From Armatimonadaceae bacterium (GTDB lineage Bacteria; Armatimonadota; Armatimonadia; Armatimonadales; Armatimonadaceae), in the NCBI GenBank assembly GCA_030447685.1, contig JAUJOK010000012.1, positions 57,372 to 117,805 of the forward strand: a DNA stretch of 60,434 nt, given 5' to 3'. Of this stretch, positions 36,822-44,980 are shown piece by piece; positions within the stretch are counted from its first letter, which is position 1; the number at the start of each line of letters is the position of its first letter. The translations under genes and the position numbers were made by a program. The notes below the pieces were generated by a model, which did not search any database, was not told the origin of the DNA, and saw only the letters and a list, made by a program, of their open reading frames with translations.

Positions 36822-38078
36822 ATGAATGACCAAGATATTGAAAAGGGCCTGATGGCCTGTGTGCACTGCGGGTTCTGCCTTCAGGCCTGCCCGACCTACC
36901 GCGAAACCGGAGATGAGTCCGACAGCCCGCGCGGGCGGCTGGTGCTCATGCGCCGTGTGCAGGAAGGCAGCCTGCCGATGGCCGAAGCGAGCGGCGAGGA
37001 GGGCAGCGCGGGCTATCATCTGGATCGCTGCCTGGGCTGCCGCGCCTGCGAAACCGCCTGTCCGTCCGGTGTCCCCTACGGTCAACTGCTGGAGCATTTC
37101 CGCGACCGCCAGGAGCGCGAGATGAAGCGCACCACCGGTTCGAAGATTCTGCGCGAAGGCTTGCTCGGCACGCTGACGAACCCGACCCGCATGGCAATCG
37201 CACTGCGCGGCGGCAAGCTCACCGGCGGGCGTATTCCCGCCCCCATCGCCCGCTTTCTGGGTCTGCCGACCGATACCGCCATGCCCCTTCCCACCGACCT
37301 GAAGGCGGCGGGACGCCCGCTGCCGGAAGTGACGCCTGCCCAGGGGGAGAAGCGGGGCCGTGTCGCCCTCCTCGCCGGGTGCGTCATGCGGGTGATGTTC
37401 GCGCCCGTCCACCATGCCACCGCCCGCGTGCTTGCCGCGAACGGGGTGGAGGTTGTCTGCCCCCGGCGGCAGGGCTGCTGCGGCGCACTGCACGGCCATC
37501 AGGGGCATGGGGAGGACGCCCGGCAGCTTGCACGTGAAACCATCGACGCCTTTGAAAAGGATGATTTCGACGCCATTATCGTGAACTCCGCGGGCTGCGG
37601 CTCGATGATGAAGGAGTACGGGCACGTTTTGAAAGACGATCCGGCCTGGGCCGAGCGCGCTGCCGCGTTTTCCGCGCGTGTCAAGGACGTCAGCGAGTAT
37701 CTGCACGCCCTCGGCCCGCGCCCGATGACCAGGCCGCTGAATGTGCGCGTCACCTACCACGACGCCTGTCACCTGGCGCACGGGCAAAAGGTGACAAGCG
37801 CCCCGCGCGCCCTGATCAAGGCTATTCCCGGCATCACCTTTGTGGAGCTTACCGATTCGGAAATCTGCTGCGGCTCGGCGGGGATCTATAACTTCCTTCA
37901 GCCGGATATGGCGCGCTCGCTACAGCAGAAAAAGGTCGCCAATATTCTTGCCACCGGCGCGGACATTGTGGCTACCGGCAACCCCGGCTGCCTGGCCTGG
38001 ATTCAGTCCGGTCTGCCCGAAGGCGGGAAAGCGCCGGAGATTCTCCATCCTATCGAGCTTCTGGACCGTGCTTACTGA
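36822..38078 (+). CDS. glcF: Glycolate oxidase iron-sulfur subunit GlcF
   Basis: 418 residues. Two 4Fe-4S motifs are present: CVHCGFCLQACPTY (about residues 11-24) and CLGCRACETACPSG (about 69-82). The C-terminal half has the two CCG domains, RQGCCGALHGHQGHG (about 215) and DSEICCGSAGIYNF (about 347). This order is the GlcF/lactate-oxidase Fe-S subunit pattern. It passes electrons from the flavin subunits to the quinone pool. Adjacent to glcE; a GlcD partner must be encoded elsewhere. Confidence 0.92.
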   Translation: MNDQDIEKGLMACVHCGFCLQACPTYRETGDESDSPRGRLVLMRRVQEGSLPMAEASGEEGSAGYHLDRCLGCRACETACPSGVPYGQLLEHFRDRQEREMKRTTGSKILREGLLGTLTNPTRMAIALRGGKLTGGRIPAPIARFLGLPTDTAMPLPTDLKAAGRPLPEVTPAQGEKRGRVALLAGCVMRVMFAPVHHATARVLAANGVEVVCPRRQGCCGALHGHQGHGEDARQLARETIDAFEKDDFDAIIVNSAGCGSMMKEYGHVLKDDPAWAERAAAFSARVKDVSEYLHALGPRPMTRPLNVRVTYHDACHLAHGQKVTSAPRALIKAIPGITFVELTDSEICCGSAGIYNFLQPDMARSLQQKKVANILATGADIVATGNPGCLAWIQSGLPEGGKAPEILHPIELLDRAY

Positions 38079-38115
38079 TTTGCCGTTTTCGCTCTGTTCC
38101 CGGAGAGACGCACCT

Positions 38116-39117
38116 ATGGTTCCCACCCGTCCCTTGCTGCTGATTCTGGCGTTTTTTCTCGCTCTGTCCGCCCCCGCGCCCCCTGGCTATTCCGCACAAT
38201 TCCGGCAGCCTCCCTGGGATGAGGCGCTGCGTGTCGCCAGCGGCCAGGGCGACACGGCAGGGATCAAGATTCTGCTGAAAAAAGGCGGCAATATTAACGC
38301 CGGGAACAAGCAGGGATGGACGGCGCTGATGCTGGCGGCGTATGGCGGGCACACGGAAATTGTGTCCCTGCTACTGGCGGCGCAGGCAAATGTCCAGGCA
38401 AAACAGGCGGAGGGGCTGACGGCGTTGGCGGCGGCGGCCATATCCGGCAAGCCCGATACCGTTCAGGTTCTGCTGAAAGCGGGCGCGGACGTCAACGCGA
38501 AAAGCAATAACCGCACGACGGCACTGATGGTCGCCGCGATCACCGGCAGCCCCGAAGTCGTCTCCTTGCTGCTGAACGCGGGTGCGGACGTCAACGCGAA
38601 AAACACGGAGGGAATGACCGCGCTCATGGTGGCGGCCTCGGAAGGCTACGCGGAGATCGTGTCTCTGCTGGTCAAAAGCCGCGCCGATACGAATGCCAAA
38701 GACCGCACGGGAATGACCGCCCTGGCGCATGCGGAAAGAAAACGCCAGACCGTGGTGGCGCAGTTCCTGAAAACCGGCGTGATGCCTGCCGCCGGGGTCG
38801 GTAAAGGCGCGGACAGCGCGGCGGCGCTGGGCGGCGATCTTATTTTGGCGGCGGCCCGGGGTGATGCGGCGGCGGTGACGGCATTACTGGATAAAGGCGC
38901 GCCGGTGGATGCGGTTGACAGCAATGGGACAACGCCCCTGCTGCTGGCCGTAACGTATAACCGGATCGCCGTCGTGCCGCCTCTCCTGAAAGCGGGCGCA
39001 AGCCTGAGAATCGTCAATCAGGAGGGCCTGACGCCGCTGGAATTGGCAGAGAAACTGGGCCGCAGCGCTATTGTCGAAATGCTGAAAAACGCGGAGCCGA
39101 AAAAGCAGCCGGATTGA
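38116..39117 (+). CDS. Secreted ankyrin-repeat protein
   Basis: 333 residues from ATG 38116 (MVPTRPLLLILAFFLALSAP), after a GGAGAG ribosome binding site; the open frame upstream to 37840 overlaps glcF and is not used. A signal peptide is followed by about eight ankyrin units, for example GWTALMLAAYGGHTEIVSLL, EGMTALMVAASEGYAEIVSL and GTTPLLLAVTYNRIAVVPPL, with the hallmark xGxTALMxAAxxGxxEIVxLLL and DVNAKN turns. A Lys-rich end (KNAEPKKQPD) closes it. It should mediate protein binding in the periplasm or outside. The partner is unknown. Confidence 0.88.
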   Translation: MVPTRPLLLILAFFLALSAPAPPGYSAQFRQPPWDEALRVASGQGDTAGIKILLKKGGNINAGNKQGWTALMLAAYGGHTEIVSLLLAAQANVQAKQAEGLTALAAAAISGKPDTVQVLLKAGADVNAKSNNRTTALMVAAITGSPEVVSLLLNAGADVNAKNTEGMTALMVAASEGYAEIVSLLVKSRADTNAKDRTGMTALAHAERKRQTVVAQFLKTGVMPAAGVGKGADSAAALGGDLILAAARGDAAAVTALLDKGAPVDAVDSNGTTPLLLAVTYNRIAVVPPLLKAGASLRIVNQEGLTPLELAEKLGRSAIVEMLKNAEPKKQPD

Positions 39118-39144
39118 GCGCTGTGGCGCGCCGCGCCGCAACGG

Positions 39145-39174
39145 TTGCGCCTCGTTTTGCCGCCGTGCTATAAT
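39145..39174 (+). promoter_or_regulatory. Putative promoter of gatCAB
   Basis: A perfect TATAAT -10 box lies at 39169-39174 with TTGCGC at 39145-39150, an 18-nt spacer. The predicted start would be near 39181, followed by an AGGAG ribosome binding site before the gatC ATG at 39216. Confidence 0.6.
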
Positions 39175-39215
39175 TTGTACAGCCCACTGCTTCGCTTTTA
39201 GGAGACGCCCTCATC

Positions 39216-39512
39216 ATGGCGCTGACCCGTGAGGAGGTCCGGGGCGTGGCCACCCTGGCCCGCCTCGACCTCAAGGACAATGAAACCGACCGTCTGACCC
39301 ACCATCTGAACGACCTTCTGGCCCAATTCGCCCGTTTGCAGGAACTGAACACGGAAGACGTACCGCCGACCGCGCACGCCGTTCCGGTCGCGGCGGCGCT
39401 GCGTGAAGATGTTGCGCGCCCGTCCCTGCCCCGCGAGGCGGTTATGGCGAACGGGCCGCAGGTGGACAGGGAACTGGGCGGGTTTATCGTGCCGCAGGTT
39501 ATCGGGGAGTAA
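39216..39512 (+). CDS. gatC: Asp-tRNA(Asn)/Glu-tRNA(Gln) amidotransferase subunit C
   Basis: 98 residues. [20 protein letters not shown] and [20 protein letters not shown] are the GatC helices that wrap around Gat[21 protein letters not shown] is the conserved C-terminal segment. It stabilises the GatAB transamidase. ATG follows an AGGAG site. First gene of gatCAB, with gatA starting 4 nt downstream; the pathway supplies Gln-tRNA(Gln) or Asn-tRNA(Asn) by amidation. Confidence 0.95.
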   Translation: MALTREEVRGVATLARLDLKDNETDRLTHHLNDLLAQFARLQELNTEDVPPTAHAVPVAAALREDVARPSLPREAVMANGPQVDRELGGFIVPQVIGE

Positions 39513-39516
39513 CGCC

Positions 39517-40986
39517 GTGGAACTGTACACGCTTTCCGCCCGCGAACTGGCGGATAAGATTCAGGCACGCGAAGTGTCCGCGCGCGAGGTAACGGATGCG
39601 TTTCTGGCGTGCATAGAGCGCGTGGACAGCGACGTCCGCGCTTTTGTGACGGTCACGGCGCAGCAGGCGCGGGCAGCCGCAGACGCTGTGGACGCGCGGC
39701 TGGCGGCAAAGGAAGAGGTCAGCTCTCTGGCGGGCGTCCCCATCGCGCTCAAGGACAACCTGTGTACGACGGGCGTCGAGACCACCTGCTCCTCAAAGAT
39801 TCTTCGCGGTTTCGTGCCGCCGTATAATGCCACGGTGGTTGAAAAACTGTCGGCGGCGGGCGCAGTATCGCTGGGCAAGGCGACTATGGATGAGTTCGCG
39901 ATGGGGTCTTCCACCGAGAACTCCGGCCTGTTCACCACGCGCAATCCGTGGGATCTTACGAAGGTTCCCGGCGGCTCGTCGGGCGGCTCGGCGGCGGCGG
40001 TGGCGGCGGGTGAAGCCCCCTTCGCGCTCGGCTCGGACACCGGCGGCTCTATCCGGCAGCCTGCCGCCTTCTGCGGCCTGGTCGGTGTCAAGCCTACGTA
40101 CGGGCGTGTCAGCCGCTACGGCCTGGTCGCCTTCGCCTCATCGCTGGATCAGATCGGGCCGCTCGCGCGCACCGTCGAGGACGCCGCCCTGCTGCTGTCC
40201 GTGATTGCCGGGCACGACCCCGGCGACTCCACCTCCGTCCCGCGCTCCGTTCCCGACTATCGCGCGGCGCTCACCGGCGACATCAAGGGCCTGCGCGTCG
40301 GTATCCCGAAGGAGTACTTCGCCGAGGGAATCGCCACGGACGTGCGCGAAGCCGTGACAAGAGCCATCTCCGTGCTGGAAGGACTCGGCGCAAGTGTCGG
40401 GGAAACGTCCCTGCCCTACACCGAGTACGCGCTGCCTGCCTACTATATCGTCGCCCCCGCCGAGGCGTCCTCCAACCTGGCCCGCTACGACGGCGTCCGC
40501 TACGGCCACCGCACCCGGAACGCGCAGGGACACATCGACCTGTTCGAGAAGACCCGTGACGAGGGCTTCGGCGATGAAGTCAAGCAACGCATCATGATCG
40601 GCACGTATGCCCTTTCGGCGGGCTACTACGACGCTTTCTATCTGAAGGCGCAGCAGGTGCGCACGCTCATCAAGCAGGACTTCGACCGCTGCTGGGAAAA
40701 CTTCGACGCACTTATCACCCCGACTGCGCCCAGCGCCGCCTTCGGCATCGGGGAGAAAACGGACGACCCGCTTGCGATGAAGCTTTCCGACATCTGCACG
40801 ATTCCCGCGAACATGGCGGGTATTCCGGCGCTGTCACAGTGCTGCGGTTTCACCGAATCGGGCCTGCCCATCGGCGTGCAGTTGATGGGACCGCCCTTTT
40901 CCGAGGAGACCCTGCTCCGCCTCGCCCACGCCTACGAACAGGCGACCGACTGGCACACACGGCGACCTTCGCTGGATAAGAAATAA
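39517..40986 (+). CDS. gatA: Asp-tRNA(Asn)/Glu-tRNA(Gln) amidotransferase subunit A
   Basis: 489 residues from a GTG start ([20 protein letters not shown]), preceded by GGGAG at the gatC stop. The longer open frame to 39403 overlaps gatC and is not used. Amidase signature Ser-cisSer-Lys triad: [14 protein letters not shown] (Lys, about 79), [20 protein letters not shown] (about 150-169) and [20 protein letters not shown]. Generates ammonia from glutamine and passes it to GatB. Co-transcribed with gatC and gatB. Confidence 0.96.
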   Translation: MELYTLSARELADKIQAREVSAREVTDAFLACIERVDSDVRAFVTVTAQQARAAADAVDARLAAKEEVSSLAGVPIALKDNLCTTGVETTCSSKILRGFVPPYNATVVEKLSAAGAVSLGKATMDEFAMGSSTENSGLFTTRNPWDLTKVPGGSSGGSAAAVAAGEAPFALGSDTGGSIRQPAAFCGLVGVKPTYGRVSRYGLVAFASSLDQIGPLARTVEDAALLLSVIAGHDPGDSTSVPRSVPDYRAALTGDIKGLRVGIPKEYFAEGIATDVREAVTRAISVLEGLGASVGETSLPYTEYALPAYYIVAPAEASSNLARYDGVRYGHRTRNAQGHIDLFEKTRDEGFGDEVKQRIMIGTYALSAGYYDAFYLKAQQVRTLIKQDFDRCWENFDALITPTAPSAAFGIGEKTDDPLAMKLSDICTIPANMAGIPALSQCCGFTESGLPIGVQLMGPPFSEETLLRLAHAYEQATDWHTRRPSLDKK

Positions 40987-40988
40987 CT

Positions 40989-42434
40989 ATGCCATTATAC
41001 GAAACCCATGTGGGGATGGAGTGCCATGCGGAACTCCTGACCGAGAGCAAGATGTTCTGCGGGTGCCGCAACGAGTTCGGCGGGGAGCCGAATACACGCA
41101 CCTGCCCGGTCTGTCTGGGCCTGCCGGGAAGTTTGCCGGTCTTCAACAAAAAGGCCATCGAGCATGTGGTGCGAACGGCGCTCGCGCTTAACTGCACGAT
41201 CTCGCTGCACTCCGTCTTCCACCGCAAGAACTACTTTTATCCCGACCTGCCCAAGGGCTATCAGATTTCGCAGTACGGCAACACGCCTATCGGCGTGAAC
41301 GGCTGGCTGGAGATCGAGAAGCCGGACGGAACGACCAAGAAGATACATATCACGCGCGTCCATCTGGAGGAGGACACCGGCAAGCTGATCCACTCGGATG
41401 GCGCAGGCTACTCGGTAGTGGACTACAACCGCTCCAGTGTCCCGCTGATGGAGATCGTCACTGCGTTCCCGCCGGACATCGAATCGGCGGAGGAGGCGCG
41501 GCTGTACGCCGAAACGCTGCGCTCCATCCTCATCTATCTGGGCGTCTCCGACGGCAAGATGGAGCAGGGCAGCCTGCGCGCCGAGCCGAACCCGTCCGTG
41601 CGTCCGGTCGGCTCCGATACGTTCGGCACGAAGACGGAACTGAAAAACCTGAACTCGTTCCGCTCTGTGCAGCGCGGCATCGAGTACGAGGCGCAGCGGC
41701 AGATTGAAGTCATTGAAAGCGGCGGGCGGGTGACACAGGAGACGCGCGGCTGGGATGACGAAAAGGGCATCTCGTTTTCGCAGCGCTCGAAAGAGGTCGA
41801 GCAGGAGTACCGTTACTTCCCGGAACCGGACCTGATCCCGCTGGAGTTCGACCCGGAATGGCTGGAATCGCTGCGGGCGGAACTGCCGGAGCTTCCCAAT
41901 GCCAAGAAGCGGCGGCTGATGGAGCAGTACGGCCTGCCCGCTACCGATGCGGCGCAGCTTGTTCTTGAGCGGGAAACGGCGGACTATTTCGAGCAGGCCG
42001 CGCGCGGGGTCAAGGATACGAAGGCCGTCGCGAACTGGATGCTCGGCGATCTGGCCCGGCTTGCCAATGCGTCAGGTCTCGCTATCCATGCCGCGCCTAT
42101 CCCCCCCGCCGCGCTTGCCGAAATGGTGGGCCTGATCGAAAGCGGCGCGATGACGGGGAAAATCGCCAAGACGGTTATCGAGGAGATGTTCGCGACCGGC
42201 AAGAGTGCGCCGCAGGTGGTTCAGGAGAAGGGTCTGACGGTATCCGGCGCGGACGAGGTGGCGGGCATCGTGGCTAAAGTTGTCGCCGCGAACCCCGACG
42301 TGGTCGCCAAGATCAAGGCGGGCAACGATAAGAGCATCGGCTTCCTGGTCGGGCAGGTGATGAAGGAATCAAAAGGCCGCGCCAAGCCCGATGATGTGAA
42401 CCGACTGCTGCGCGAGGAGATGGACAAATTATAG
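40989..42434 (+). CDS. gatB: Asp-tRNA(Asn)/Glu-tRNA(Gln) amidotransferase subunit B
   Basis: 481 residues, full length. [40 protein letters not shown] (zinc CxxC) and [20 protein letters not shown] are GatB hallmarks. [20 protein letters not shown] holds the active-site acidic residues, and [20 protein letters not shown] and [20 protein letters not shown] follow. The helical and YqeY-like tail ([20 protein letters not shown]) that binds tRNA is present. It phosphorylates and amidates misacylated Glu- or Asp-tRNA. Starts 2 nt after gatA. Confidence 0.97.
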   Translation: MPLYETHVGMECHAELLTESKMFCGCRNEFGGEPNTRTCPVCLGLPGSLPVFNKKAIEHVVRTALALNCTISLHSVFHRKNYFYPDLPKGYQISQYGNTPIGVNGWLEIEKPDGTTKKIHITRVHLEEDTGKLIHSDGAGYSVVDYNRSSVPLMEIVTAFPPDIESAEEARLYAETLRSILIYLGVSDGKMEQGSLRAEPNPSVRPVGSDTFGTKTELKNLNSFRSVQRGIEYEAQRQIEVIESGGRVTQETRGWDDEKGISFSQRSKEVEQEYRYFPEPDLIPLEFDPEWLESLRAELPELPNAKKRRLMEQYGLPATDAAQLVLERETADYFEQAARGVKDTKAVANWMLGDLARLANASGLAIHAAPIPPAALAEMVGLIESGAMTGKIAKTVIEEMFATGKSAPQVVQEKGLTVSGADEVAGIVAKVVAANPDVVAKIKAGNDKSIGFLVGQVMKESKGRAKPDDVNRLLREEMDKL

Positions 42435-42478
42435 GCGCGGTTCGGGCGCGTTCGCTGCTGCTTGGAAAGTGAAAGAAA

Positions 42479-43399
42479 ATGAGAGATTACGCAGTTCGCT
42501 TATTATTTTTCCTGCTGGGGTTTACGGCAATCCTTAGCAGCGGATGCACGCAGGTTTCGGTAGTGCGCCAGGCCGCCAAGGCGCGTGCGGCGCAGGAGGC
42601 TGCCAAAGAGGAAGTCTGGGAGTTCGCGAAGCGGACGGTGGCGGAACGACGACCAGAGGTAACCGGTCTCAGTTTTTTTCCTTCGGAACTGGGCAGTGTC
42701 GTCAGTACCGGGATGGATAATTTCTCCGTCCGTGGCTATGGTTCTGGTTTTGATAAGCAGAATAAAACGCCGGTTTTTATTAAATGGACACTCAGCGTAA
42801 AACGCTCACCCGATAACCGGTGGCAGAGCCTCAGCAGTTCGACAAGTGCGCGTTCAGGGCCGAATACGCCATACATTACCTATGTCGGGCTTGTTCCCCT
42901 GGGCAGGGAATCCGAAGCTCCCGCGCGTGAGATGGCGGCTTACTTTGATCAGAAGCTTTCTTTGAAGATGAAACTGCTGCCTGCGCTGGAAGTGCCGGCG
43001 GCGGCGGTTCATCCCCAGAGAAATCAGGCCGCCGCCGATGCCCTGGTAACGCTGATGAAGCGCCGCTACCTGAAATCCATTCCCACAGGCGCGCTCCTGA
43101 TCGGTGTGACGGGGCAGGACATCTACAGCCGTGATGAGGCGGAATTGCGCTTTGTCTTCTCTTCCCGGTTCGTCACAGAGCAGGCTCGTTATGCGGTTAT
43201 CTCCACGGCGCGCCTGGACCCCGCGAACCTGGGTCAGGGGCCGGACCCGTCCCTTCTGCAAAGCCGCCTTCGTAAGATGGCGCTGAAAAACATCGGCATC
43301 CTTCAGTACGAACTGTCGCCCAGCAGCGACCCGCGCAGCTTCCTTTACACGCCTATCCTGGAACTGCGTGACATAGATACTATGGGGGATGGTTTTTAG
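42479..43399 (+). CDS. Lipoprotein resembling an archaemetzincin-like fold without the zinc motif
   Basis: 306 residues. The N-terminus has a hydrophobic segment ending ILSSGCTQV, a lipobox-like site. The first domain (~30-150) is unrecognised. In the second half, RYLKSIPTGALLIGVTGQDI followed by ELRFVFSSRFVTEQARYAVI and STARLDPANLG resembles the order seen in archaemetzincins (LGVTxxDLY...FVFG...AVISxARL). The place where HExxHxxG should follow reads KMALKNIGILQYELSPSSDP, with no His ligands. It may be an inactive relative or a chance likeness. Probably membrane-anchored outside. The gene is followed by a hairpin terminator. Confidence 0.5.
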   Translation: MRDYAVRLLFFLLGFTAILSSGCTQVSVVRQAAKARAAQEAAKEEVWEFAKRTVAERRPEVTGLSFFPSELGSVVSTGMDNFSVRGYGSGFDKQNKTPVFIKWTLSVKRSPDNRWQSLSSSTSARSGPNTPYITYVGLVPLGRESEAPAREMAAYFDQKLSLKMKLLPALEVPAAAVHPQRNQAAADALVTLMKRRYLKSIPTGALLIGVTGQDIYSRDEAELRFVFSSRFVTEQARYAVISTARLDPANLGQGPDPSLLQSRLRKMALKNIGILQYELSPSSDPRSFLYTPILELRDIDTMGDGF

Positions 43400-43412
43400 C
43401 CCCGTACAAAAA

Positions 43413-43446
43413 CAAAAGCAGCGGCTTATGGAAGCCGCCGCTTTGT
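43413..43446. terminator. Bidirectional hairpin terminator
   Basis: GCGGCTT-ATGG-AAGCCGC forms a 7-bp stem, flanked by A-rich sequence on the left (caaaaacaaaag) and T-rich sequence on the right (ctttgttatgctttg). It lies between convergent genes (stops at 43399 and 43463), so it can end both transcripts. Confidence 0.7.
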
Positions 43447-43462
43447 TATGCTTTGTCGGACG

Positions 43463-44629
43463 CTACTTGACGCCTAAACTTTCAAGCGCCTTTCGCATTC
43501 CTTCCTCGTTGAAGCCGACGGAGCGGAACACGACTTTGCCCTCGCTGTCGAGCACGTAGTTGGTTGGATACGCCTGCACGCCGTACTTCTCGAAGACGCT
43601 TCCCTTCTCCCCCCGCTCGCCCTTAACTATGGGGAAAGAAAAACCGCCCTCTTTGACGTACTTGTTGATGACTTCGTCCGGGTCACCCGAATTAATGGCG
43701 ACCAGCTCCAGGTTCTTGTCTTTGAGTTCGGTGTAAAGCTTTTGCAGGTGAGGAAACTCCTCACGGCAGGCCCCTCACCCATAGAACCAGAAGTTGATGA
43801 CGGTGGCCTTTTTGCCCTTGACGGCATCCGCCAGCGCGAGCGTGCCGCCGGTGGGAGTGGGCAGGCTGAACTCCGGCGCTTTCTGGCCCACTGGCACCAA
43901 TTTCGCCTCGAAATCCGGCGGCTCGTAAGCCTTCGCCGTCTTCGGCGGTGCATACGCGAACGAGGCCGCCGTCATCGGTGTTCCAACACGGATATTTTTC
44001 AGCGCCGCCTCATAGCGGGTGGAGCTATTGCCCTGCTTCAGATCAACCCGCACGCGGCGGAACAGCTTGTCCGGCCCGATAAACAGGGTGATGGTATGCG
44101 CAATCGGCTTTTCCCCGCTCACGGCGACGGCTTCCAGCGATGCGCCGTCTACGGTTTGCCGTCCCAGGTAGCGTGTCTGGACATCCGCCCCCTGGCCGAA
44201 CGGCGCGAGGCTGCTCAGAGTCGGGTTGAAGAAGTAGGCGATAGGCATGGCCCACAACGCTTCGATATTGCGTCCCTGGGCGTTGGCCGCTTTCTTCCGG
44301 TACTGGTTATTGGCAGTAAGAACATAGATGTCCTTGCCGTTCGAAGCCACAGTCTGGGCAAGCGGCCCCCCGGTAATGGTGATGCGCGCGAAGTTGGGCT
44401 TCATCAGCTTCACCGTTCCCGTGCTCCGGGTCGGCTGCGCCTGACCGCCCGCCTGCCGGGTCATCGTCATTTCCAGATCGGCGGACAGGGTTTTGGTCGC
44501 CGTGGTCTTGGCGGCTACCTGTTTCAGCAAGGCGTCCGCTTTTTCGTCCGCGCGCGCCGCCGGAGCAGCGGCGGCGACACTGACCAGCAGGGCAGCGGCG
44601 GCAAGCGGCGCGTAGCGTATTGCTGTCAT
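43463..44629 (-). CDS. Candidate selenoprotein: TlpA-type thioredoxin-fold protein with LolA/DUF2092-like N-terminal domain
   Basis: 388 residues if TGA codon 285 (43775-43777) is read as selenocysteine. The start at 44629 follows AAGGAGAAGG. A signal peptide (LAAAALLVSVAAAAPAARAD) precedes a DUF2092/LolA-like beta domain (~30-235). A TlpA redoxin domain follows: GQKAPEFSLPTPTGGTLALA, TVINFWFYG, TGA, GACREEFPHLQKLY, then QAYPTNYVLDSEGK with the cis-Pro. The usual FWxxWCGPCREEFP aligns with FWFYG-U-GACREEFP, so the TGA sits on the resolving/attacking first Cys of CxxC, giving UxxC. The frame is open on both sides with no indel. Alternative: a C-to-A error turning TGC into TGA, or a nonsense mutation. 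Confidence 0.72.
43748..43777 (-). promoter_or_regulatory. Candidate bacterial SECIS hairpin after in-frame TGA
   Basis: On the minus strand the TGA is followed by 10 nt and then GTGAGGA-GTT-TCCTCAC, a perfect 7-bp stem with a loop starting GU. The loop begins 17 nt after TGA, within the short range used by bacterial SECIS elements. The stem lies in codons for R-E-E-F-P-H and uses CGT, TTT and CCT, which look uncommon in this GC-rich genome, as if selected for base pairing. Confidence 0.55.
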
Positions 44630-44696
44630 CGGCCTTCTCCTTTCAACATTGTGCTATCTTCGCTGCATGGAATGCTTCCTCCTGCCCAGCGGCATA

Positions 44697-44980
44697 TTGA
44701 CCGGGAGCGATTGTGCTATAATGAACCCATACAAAGTAATGAGCCACCTTTTCTTCAGCGGCAGCCTGGCCTGCATCGGCGCGGCCTTCGGCGGAATAGA
44801 GAACATTATACAGCGCCCCTCGGCGTAGGGTCCGCGCGCGGGCTGCTTGTCGCGTCTTTGTGAACGTGACTGCTGCCCCCACCGATTCGGCGTGCGGCCT
44901 GCGAAAACCGGGGGGCGCTCGTGTGTCTGGACTTTTCCCGTTTCCCGAATCGGCTGCATGCGTACCTAAAAGAAAACTCA
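44697..44980 (+). promoter_or_regulatory. ileS promoter and ~250-nt leader, possible T-box remnant
   Basis: A perfect TATAAT lies at 44717-44722. A TTGACC at 44697-44702 is only 14 nt away, so the -35 is uncertain. The predicted leader to the ileS ATG (44981) is about 250 nt and contains no convincing gene. AGGGTCCGCG at 44827-44836 equals the core of a T-box (AGGGTGGTACCGCG) with GGTA missing, followed by CGCGTC that could close the antiterminator helix. Given indels nearby, a damaged T-box is possible, but stem I and specifier loop were not identified. Confidence 0.35.

Noticed and set aside
37840..38115. Upstream extension of the ankyrin gene
   Set aside because: It lies inside glcF in another frame; the signal peptide and ribosome binding site place the start at 38116.
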